NCBI GenBank assembly: GCA_905178155.1
Contig: CAJINV010000009.1
Span: 186,001 to 250,000 of the forward strand
Length of the DNA stretch: 64,000 bases
Direction of reading: 5' to 3'
Source: Amoebophrya sp. A120
Lineage: Eukaryota > Sar > Dinophyceae > Syndiniales > Amoebophryaceae
Positions within the stretch are counted from its first letter, which is position 1. The number at the start of each line of letters is the position of its first letter. Below the pieces are notes generated by a model. That model searched no databases and was not told the DNA's origin. It saw only the letters and a program-made list of their open reading frames with translations. A program made the translations under genes and the position numbers. This document shows positions 55,901-64,000 of this stretch, piece by piece.

Positions 55901-57890
55901 CTGTTCCACGACTTGCAGAGCGACGGAGCCGGTGCGCCGGAGGAAAAGGGGTATCTGGACCAAATATTACACGAGTTTCTCGAAAACGTGAAGAAACACT
56001 TCAAGGCGGAATGGGACAATGAGAAGAATAAAGCGACTAGTACTAGCTTCCCCGACCAGAACGACGAAAGTCGTGCAAGAGACAACTGCAAGCGCAAACA
56101 GGAAGCAGAATTTGTGCTCGAAAGGCTGACCAAAGTGCGGTTCGCGGAGACCTGGACACACAAGCGCACACACCTTGGGTACCATCAGTTGCATGTGGAC
56201 GCGAAAGACGAGGGAATGCTGGACAAGGACGGGAAACCCGAGAGCCCGGTCGCGACCTTCGTCCTCTACTTATCCGGCGGCGGGGGATCAGCAGGACGAG
56301 CTTCCCGGCGGCAAAAACAGGACGAGGAGCCACAGGAACAGCTGCCTCCTCGAAGAGAGTCTTCCTGCCCTCTTGCCCCGACCGTGATTAGCACTCAGAA
56401 GCTGGGCAGCGAGGGCGAGACCATCCACAGCGCGACGGCGCAAATGGTGTTTCCGGTGGAGATATCAAGTGCAAAAATGTCTGGGTCTGGAAGAATCCAT
56501 GTTTGTCATGCTTGTCTGGCATGACTCTTAAATCTGTCATGCACGTTAGCCAAGAGCTTCATTTTTCTGTGATGCAGAAACGCAGTTTGTCATGCAGAAT
56601 AGGCAACACCTAGAAGCTCATAGGATTGTCATGCTGAGCCAGCATTTGTGGGCTTATCATGAGACGCCACCCAGCATCACAAGTTTCCAGACTCAGACAT
56701 TTTTACACTTGATAGGAGAACCGAGCGGTGTGCTTTTCGGGCGATCTGTATCACGGAGTAGTGCCCTATGGAAGCGTCAGGTTTGAAATCCTCAAAGTTG
56801 AAATAGTTTGTGATGCATAAAATGCAACCCACAAAATGCCTGTCTTGCAGTAGAGTAGGCAAGGAAGGCAGATTGTAAGCCTGTTGAGGGGTACAAATAG
56901 AGCTGCTGGACTAGCATGAAAAAAGGCCTCTTCCTTACCCAAACAGCATTACAAACTGGATTTCGGCTCTACCAAATTTGTCATGCGCCACTTGAAAACT
57001 AGGCACCAGCTGGTATCCGTTTTATGCATGGCAAACTATTTCAACTTTGACGATTTCAAACCTGACGCATCCATATGCCCGGCATGATTGTAGCTGGCGG
57101 AAGGCGAGGACGGCGCCGGGAGAAAATCTCAAACCGCGCCTGTGAAGAAGTTGATCGATCGTCGAAGCAGGCTACGAGTGAAGGCAACGACGAAGCAGGA
57201 GCAGAGCTGGATGCCGAAAGCTTAAGAGCACGAGGAAAGTCGTTTTCTTGTCGTGACAGCTCCGCCCAAGACGTAGACAAAGTTGTAAAAAGCGGTCCTG
57301 GAGAAGATGAAAATGTTGCTAGTTGTGAAGCTAATATCCCATATCGACATACGCTGATGATTTCGCTCTGGGAGAACCTCACGCCAAATCGGCGGAGTCA
57401 CGAAAAATCTCTCCTCTGCGAGTTCACCGGACGGCGGTGCGACCTGTTGCAGCTCGACAAGAGCCCGGGTCTGGAGAGGGCGCCCGTCATGTTCCGCAGA
57501 CAACTACCGCGCGCGGCAGACTTTCTTCGGCAATTTGCAGTCGACCCGGAGGAGCTCAACAGCCGACTTCAGTCATGCGACTCGACGCCCGAAAGCCGCA
57601 GCTTTGTCAGACCGGAGCGCCCGCAGCTGCTCACACGGGACTTGCGTTCGCACTCGTGGCTCGCAAAAGCGATTCTCAAGCCGGTGGAAGTAGATGAAGA
57701 TGAATTGGACCACCACGACAAATCCACCCGCACCTGGAACGACCTCGCGAAAACGTCCCATGCGTCTGGCACACACTCATCGTCCGCCACCCGGGCGCAG
57801 CCAATTTGCGCGGGAACCATGTGGGAGGGCGTGGAAGGAGAGAAACTCAAGCCCGGATTCTACGCGTATGAAAACGTCTTTCAGTTTTAG
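52931..57890 (+). CDS. 2OG-Fe(II) oxygenase, prolyl-4-hydroxylase type, 1462 aa
   Basis: Exons 52931-56462, 56720-56766 and 57081-57890; 1463 codons. The catalytic domain is near the C-terminus. It begins with PLFILDNILSERSLDQLKQIF, then HLGYHQLHVDAKDEG with the iron ligands H1088 and D1090. VATFVLYLSGGGGSAG follows, and FSGDLYHGVVPG has the distal iron ligand H1189. The LTPNRRS segment may supply the basic residue that binds 2-oxoglutarate. All three iron ligands are present; the distal one is in the 47-nt middle exon between introners A4 and B1. The first ~960 residues are mostly acidic and low-complexity with some ordered helices (IRNLAKVYALLGYEEKSVAV looks TPR-like). The substrate is unknown. 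An in-frame ATG at 53014 (MSATNKP) is an alternative start. Confidence 0.78.
56463..56714. mobile_element. Introner, family A (copy A4), 252 bp
   Basis: Termini TATCAAGTGCAAAAATGTCT and AGACATTTTTACACTTGATA. The duplication GGAGA lies at 56458-56462 and 56715-56719. Splicing gives MVFPVENRAVCFSGDLYHG, restoring the oxygenase core. Confidence 0.92.
56767..57075. mobile_element. Introner, family B (copy B1), 309 bp
   Basis: Termini TATGGAAGCGTCAGGTTTGA and TCAAACCTGACGCATCCATA. The duplication TGCCC lies at 56762-56766 and 57076-57080. Splicing gives HGVVPGMIVAGG. It is 47 nt of exon away from copy A4. Confidence 0.92.
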
Positions 57891-58793
57891 TTGAGGTGGG
57901 ACGCCGCGACGTACTATGTCGAAATGATACATGTTGACCTACGAAGAGTAACTCCATCAACTTATTCTGAGTCCCAGCCTTGAGTTGTATCAAGGACCGA
58001 TTGATGATGATGTGCTTGTGCAAACGACCTCGAGCAGTATGAGAAACAGGACAACGCGACAAAAGCAGCATAGTCATAATAGAATATTCCAAATGATAAC
58101 TTACTCGAGTTGCTGCGGAAAACCTCCATGTTGCCCTGATGCTCTGACAACTGGGAACTAGCCTTCGGTTGCTTGCCCCTAGATTCAGATACTATCGGAG
58201 TCGCTTATGTATCATTCTGCTTGATTTCGCTTCTTTTTGGCAAGCGCCACACGGAATCCAAAATGAAATGATGCATGAAGCTCAAGTTTTCTGTTTTACT
58301 ATAATTTTGTATAATTCGAGTCATCGGTTTTCGTACGCGCCCAGGAGGAGGTCGTGGCTCCACCGACTCGGTTTGCCTCGTCTACAACAAGTAATCTCGG
58401 TCTGTCTCGTGCGAGTTGCTTCTGCACATTCAACATCTCCTCTGCACGTTCAACATCTCGGCATGAGTTAGGATACCAATCGTACTGCAGTCATTCGTTC
58501 GACGACGAAAAAACTTCTAATGAAAAGTATACGGCATTCTTGATATTAACGTCGGTGCACCATTTGCTATCACAAGAATACTCGTTCTGTATCGTGTAGT
58601 TTTTTTTCGACGTGCTCATTCCCCAATATTAAACTCCTTCACAGGCATTGATCGCAGAGGTTGCGTCTCAATACCCCAAATTTTGACAAAACTTCTATGT
58701 GTGTATGCAAGAAACTTGAATTTCTTTTTGAACAAAGGTGAAAAGTAAACTCTTTCCAAGGCAATTACGAAGCGCACCCACTTCCAAGAAAAA
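57891..58793. other. Intergenic, 0.9 kb
   Basis: No supported gene. The frames at 58169-58599 are short, overlap each other and lack domains. Confidence 0.5.
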
Positions 58794-61700
58794 ATGGACT
58801 ACTTCTTACTGTGCGAGGTGAGGCACGAAAACCGGTAAAAGAGTTGCAAATGTGTAAGCCTAAACACTAACTGTTTTGCTTTTTTCTCAAGATTGACGGT
58901 AAAAAACACTACCACTCTCAACACAACATACAAACTCGGCGAAGCACTGAATTGTACTTCGCGGACGGTCGAATTCGAAAAACGGTATCAGAGCAAGCTG
59001 AGAAACGAAAAACCTGTGCGAACGCGGCGAAGATGAAGTCGAAACTTGTTTCCGGCCTGGCTGGCGCGGTGGGGTCGGCGACTTTGACCCAATGGCAGTT
59101 GGAGCAGTTGATGCTCCTCGCAAGCGTGGATGTGAGCAGCCACCTGCTGGTCTCGGCCGCAAAGGGCAAAGGCAAGGGAGGTGGAGATGATTCTGACGAC
59201 CTTGAGAGCGACGACGACGGCCGCGATGCCGATGACGAAGACACTGACATCACGGATGACGAGCCCATCACAGATGACGAGCCCATGAGTGACGACCCCG
59301 ACGACGGGCGGGCGCCCCCGGCGGCCGCCCCGGGCGGGGGTGGAAAATCTTTAGTGGCCGCCCCGGGCGGGCGCCGATCTTCCGCCGCTGCCACGTTTGT
59401 ACTGCCTCCCGCACTTCCCCCGCTCGCCGAGGACGATGACACCCACCTGAGTTGCTCGAAGCTCTGGGAGCCGACCGGCTTCTTCGGCTCGAAAGCGGCT
59501 GGCGTGAAACAATCCAAGTTGAACACGATGTGCCACATGACCAAGCGCGGACTGGGGTAAGGACGTTGATCAGCCTGGTTTTTTCAAAACGACAAAAATT
59601 TCCTGTTGTACTTTATTTCCTTGAAGGATATATAAACGTAAACAGCGACCACGATACGAACGGAGCTGCACTATTTAGACAATCGGGGAGAAATCCGTGT
59701 CTGTGTATATTGAATATAACCAGAACTTTTACGGAAAATTGACATTAGTATTAAAAGAGTTGAACGATCTGAGAATGAAATGCAGCAGTAGTACTCCAAA
59801 AAATCAATCTCGACCGGCATCCTGAGTATAATTTCCGAAAGAACTTCTATGAGAAGCTTCTGAAGCCAATGTGAAATAAAATTTTCTTTCTCCTAATCCA
59901 ACAGCGTCTACCCGGCAAGTCTGAGTGCGGCTACCTTTCCGTCCGAGGTCTACAAGGAAGTTCATGGTGCGGAGTTGGTGGAAGAGCAGAGAAATCGCGG
60001 CTTCCTGGCGAAAAAGTTGAAGGGGAGCTATGAATCGAACGCCCTGAAATGGTAGTTTCAATTTCGTTCTTATCTTATTACCTCGTCTCTGCTTCGTGGA
60101 TGTGTATTTCATGCCAGCACCAGCAGCCCATCCTATTTCTAGTTCTAAACGAATCTATGAAAAAAATGAGAATAGCAAAATAAAAGAATTGCTAATCATG
60201 TTAATAACTGCAAAACGTCCAACATCTTCTCAACATCAAGCCGGATCGATGCGAGAAGTACTTAATTTTTGTAAAATAATAAAAAAAAGGTACAAGAATG
60301 TCCTGGACACGCAGATGAACTGGGACGAAGTGATGAAGATTCACGGTTCCGACCCGAACTTGGACGTGCAAACGCTGCTCGAGGATGACCGGACGAGGGT
60401 GCTCGGCCAGGTCGTCCGGGATTTGGAGTACTGCTGTAACCCGGTGAAGCAGGAGGAGGCCTGGGGCAAGTGGCAGCTGATGACGAACATGCAGAAGGTG
60501 GAGAACCTGCAGAACCGCAAGCACGCCGAGTTCCACGGGACCCAGGGGGACTGCGGCGCGCTGGTTCCCACGCAGGGTTTCTTCGCCCGCACGAACGACG
60601 AGAAAATGGCCACTCTGCACGAGCTGTGCGGTGTGTGGGCCGCCGGGTCGCAGTTCGACAGCGGGACCCACTTCCCGATGCTCAGCTTCGAGTTCGAGGC
60701 GTCGCGGGCGGCGAACAAGTACCGCATGTTCACCTCGAAGCAGGGGGCGGGGCAAAAGTGGTACGTGGACCGCATGAAGCAGTACTGGTACGGAACCGGT
60801 CGTGAGGCCGCCCGCGCACAGATGCCCAAGGACGCGATCCTGAACAAGGGGCGTGAACTTGATCCTGCCCATGCACGCGAGCTGCGGATCACGGAACTGC
60901 GGGCGCGCGGGCTGTGGGACACGATCTTCTGCTGCAGCGCGACGGGGGACGAGGGCTCGGAACTGTTTGAGCAGCTGGAAAAGGACCGGCGGGGGTTCGA
61001 CGAGAAGATCTTCAAGGACGAGGACGAAACGAAGCGGCTGAAGGACGAGGCCGAGCGCGCCGCAGAGGCGAAGAGGCAAGCAGTGGCCGCTGCGGACGCG
61101 GCCAGCGAAGAGGCGCGGGAGGCGGCGAACAGGGCATCCAAGCTGGAATCGGAACTGGCGGCCGCGAAAGCCAAATTGGAGCAGCTGCAAGCGCAAGCGG
61201 CCACGCCGGGGCAAGCGGCCACGCCGGGGCAAGCGGCCCCGCCGAATCTGTCGGAAGATCTGCAGCAGGCGAAGGCTCGGATCGCGGAACTGGAGAAGCA
61301 GCGGGATCAGAATGCGAAAGAGAGCGCAAAAGCGGCGCAGGCGCTTGAGGCCTCGCAGAACTACCTGAATGAACAATGGTGGAAGGACCAAAACGACAAG
61401 TTGCGGCTCGCGTCAGAGAACGTGGAAGGGCTCAAGGCGGAGCTGGAGCAGAGGTACGCGGAGGTGGTTCACATGGCCAAGGGCTACGGTGTCGACGAGA
61501 ACGGGCGACTGCTGCCGGAGCGGCCGCGAGAGGACCCCTTCCCGTCCGCGGAGACGCCGGAGGAGGAGCGGCGGGAGGAAGAGGCGGCCGCGGCGTTGAA
61601 TCATGTGCCGCCTGCATGGGAGCCGGTGGGCGATTTTTACGTGACGGGACTCTTTGAGGCACTCGACCACAAAAAAACCAAAACGGCGCAAGGGGAGCCT

Positions 61701-62168
61701 GACGATGATGATGATGATGATGATGACGACGACGATGAAGAGGCCCCCTGCTGCGGCGGGGACGACGAAGAGCCGGCGGGTTCGGCTTTGTCGCTGGACA
61801 AGAAACTGAAACACGACTGGACCGACGACTTCGGCGCGCTCGATGACATTATCTCGGGCAAGTCGTACGACGACCTCTCCACCGCTGAGGGGCTGGCGCA
61901 GGTCGACGTGGACGACGAGGGAGGCACCTGCGTGGGCTGCTCCGGCTCTTCCCGGAGCCTGCAGGTGGACGCCTTGGCTTCGGCCTCCGCCGGAGCGGCC
62001 GACAACGGGCGCGTGCCGGGGGATGGCCTGCTGGGAGACGACTGGCTCGTCACAGAAAAGGACCTACACAAAATCCGCGATCAGGGGGTGGCCAGCATGC
62101 TCCAAAAGGGAGGGCGGATGGTGACGAACGTGGAAGTGACTGCCGCCGGGGAGTCGAATCCCATGTGA
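58794..62168 (+). CDS. Acidic coiled-coil protein of unknown function, 4 exons, 904 aa
   Basis: Exons 58794-58817, 58892-59556, 59905-60051 and 60290-62168; 905 codons. The first exon is only MDYFLLCE, joined to IDGKKHYHSQ. Exon 2 contains an acidic tract with a repeated DDEPI/DDEPM unit and two AAAPGG-type repeats. Exons 3-4 carry the most ordered part (about residues 240-500): YPASLSAATFPSEVYKEVHG, LDTQMNWDEVMKIHGSDPNL, GTQGDCGALVPTQGFF and WYVDRMKQYWYGTG. A coiled coil follows (~500-690, Ala/Glu/Lys-rich) that includes an 18-bp DNA repeat (61198-61242) encoding TPGQAA units. Near the C-terminus are a run of twelve Asp (61701-61737) and two CC/C-x2-C pairs. I recognise no family. All introns are GT-AG and there are no introners. 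Confidence 0.7.
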
Positions 62169-64000
62169 GGGGCGCGGATGATTTCATTTTCCGGCGTGCA
62201 TTTTCCTGAGGAGGACAAAAGGCCGGCGGGCGAGCCAAATCATGACAGCTTGTTAAGCAGAAGTACGGGTGTACCACAAGCACAACCACTGTAAGAAACA
62301 GGAGCCGATTTATTGCGAAGACGTCTGTTTTGTGAACAACATTGACCGAGTTGGGTTTTTTCATTTGTTTAAAAAGTAATTACTTACATCATTTCATTCA
62401 CTTTCACTAGTACATGCCTTGCCAGCACACTGCTGAAATTCGGGAGTTCTAACATTTGTATAGTATTTCAAATTATTCAATTCCTTTACTTTTACACATC
62501 ATTTACATTCGACCAAAATTTGGGAATTTCACGAGATTTTAAAACTTTGTTTTCTACGACCTCAAAACTAACATGGAGAAATCTGTCGCACTCACAGTCT
62601 AGTATCGTCCAAAGTACTTTGTATTTCGTCAAATTTTGAAAATTTTTTTCGCTCGATGTACAGTAACGATTGACGAATTTCTTTCTTGAGAAGGAGCTGA
62701 AAAAGTGTGGAGGAAGCCGAAGAGGAAGAACCGTACGCTCCTCGCCTCATAATGTATCAATCATTATATTCCAGCTGCGGAAGAAAAGCGCAAGCGAGTA
62801 CTTATACATAGTGGTGCTCGTAGTACTAGACTTGCGCCGAGACCAGATGACTGACGGCGGCGTTCAGGCGTTTCTTCGAACGCCTTTCGCTTCAACGCCA
62901 GGAGCAAAAGGGAAACATTATGCACACACTTCTTCTCATGCTTTTATTTTCCTTCTATTTTCGCGGAAGTAGCGGATTTGAGATGAAATGCGTTTTCTGG
63001 GCGGCGCGAGCGCAAGCTGCATCTCTGCCCCTCCCTTGTTCGCTGTGCCAGTTTTCTGTCGCATCAGGAATAGGATGCGAAACAGCCGCAGCTGGCAAAA
63101 CCCCGAAGCATACCACGCTCGTGGTACCGAATTGGTTTTCTCTTTTCCGAATGCGAATGGATCAGCGTGCTCCGGCGGATCTTCTTGTTGATCCATTGTG
63201 ACAAAAAACTAAAACAGTCAAGTAGCTAGTGGCACGTCTACATTCAGTAGAACATGTCAAGATCTCGATCATTTTTCGAAGGCGATCTGAAGTGTACATA
63301 GTGATGTATGGTTGTATGTTCTTCTTTTCATGTGGTTGTGCCTGACCACAAGCTAGAGTTATGACCGGCTACTTCGATTTCGCTCGTTTTTTTGAGTTCA
63401 CTGTGATTGAAATTGGTGTAGGAACGATCTTTGTTATTCTTTCTTGGTGCGGAGGAATAGTACAAACACAAAGAGTGAGAAGCTCTTCCTATTACAACAT
63501 GATGTTGTTGCTAGTTGTTTGCATCCAAACTTTGTAAAGAAGAGCTACGCAGTCGCGGTCGCGATGCCTGCAAAATCCGTATCGTTTCCTTGCAATTTTC
63601 CGTCTGGTGATAGTGATTTCGGTTTGAGTCCGTGGTCCTGACAGGCAGAAAATTTTAGTATTGAATCACTGAGAACCAGAACGCATGCCGATGAAGGTCT
63701 TGGAAGCCCCGCGTCAGTATATTTTTTTTTGCGCTCGGCAAGACAGAGCCGCATTTACACTTTGCATGAAGCATATCCTTTTGCGATGAAAGGCACTCTT
63801 TACGTCTTTATTCCGAAGCGCAGGCCTATTCGTCAAGATGCTCTTCGCGCTTCTCGCCTCTGAGTGCTGGAAGGACACCTGGGGTCCGCATAATTTTGCT
63901 CGCTGTTGCTATGTGTTGAAGCGTGGATCTCAAACTCCCTACTCTGTGACGTTTCCTAGTTTGTCATGCTTGTTGCAGTGTTTGTGTTTCAATATCAAGC
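62169..64000. other. Terminal 1.8 kb, no supported gene
   Basis: AT-rich at first. Short frames at 62670-62972 and 62920-63201 overlap in different frames; the second begins MHTLLLMLLFSFYFRGSSGF, like a signal peptide, but lacks further support. The following gene probably starts beyond the window. Confidence 0.4.

Noticed and set aside
60201-61391. 396-codon minus-strand frame
   Set aside because: Antisense of the coiled-coil exon. Its Leu/Arg-rich composition is what the complement of Glu/Lys/Ala codons gives.

Overview
This is a eukaryotic nuclear window. The genes are split by many introns, exons are GC-richer than the AT-rich introns and spacers, and the proteins carry eukaryotic domains (MIF4G, FHA, CDGSH, DeSI/PPPDE). 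Every gene I can support lies on the + strand, which fits the head-to-tail gene arrays of dinoflagellates. Fourteen introns are themselves short mobile elements (introners): terminal inverted repeats, perfect 5-bp target-site duplications, and removal without usable GT-AG ends. From memory, that combination is best known from the parasitic syndinian dinoflagellate Amoebophrya. I take this window to be Amoebophrya or a close relative; that is inference and I ran no search.

Layout. 1701-4818: an FHA-domain protein (7 exons, 677 aa). 5917-10172: a coiled-coil protein (12 exons, 616 aa, four introners). 13090-26414: one very large gene (16 exons, 2879 aa) whose C-terminus is the MIF4G domain of translation factor eIF4G. 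It is preceded by an eIF4E-binding-like motif, a long Glu/Arg/Lys coiled coil, and about 2000 residues of Q/G/Y/S/T/A-rich low-complexity sequence. The intron that splits its MIF4G domain is 1.4 kb and holds three stacked satellite-like tandem arrays. 29263-32476: a Lys-rich exon, then a bacterial-type RNase HII. 32846-34015: a CDGSH iron-sulfur protein. 34430-35860: a small secreted Cys-rich protein with three introners. 36667-39513: a DeSI/PPPDE peptidase-like protein with a signal peptide. 40635-44430: a BtpA-like TIM barrel fused to an APRT-like phosphoribosyltransferase. 45343-46963: a secreted protein with a Cys-rich C-terminal domain. 47001-48500: exon fragments I could not assemble. 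49478-52024: a B3GNTL1-like family-2 glycosyltransferase. 52931-57890: a 2OG-Fe(II) oxygenase of prolyl-4-hydroxylase type. 58794-62168: an acidic coiled-coil protein of unknown function. Spacers of about 0.4-2.9 kb separate the genes.

The multi-exon models were built by hand from reading frame, GT-AG sites and the 5-bp duplications. For the FHA, coiled-coil, eIF4G, Cys-rich, fusion, oxygenase and acidic genes the summed exon lengths are divisible by three, which supports the models. The genes show no obvious shared pathway; they are mostly housekeeping functions (translation, RNA/DNA hybrid removal, Fe-S, nucleotide salvage, glycosylation, hydroxylation) with two or three secreted proteins. 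The most interesting content is the introner system: five repeat families, removal at duplicated target sites, close pairing of family A and B insertions, and one old copy carrying a perfect 149-bp palindrome.
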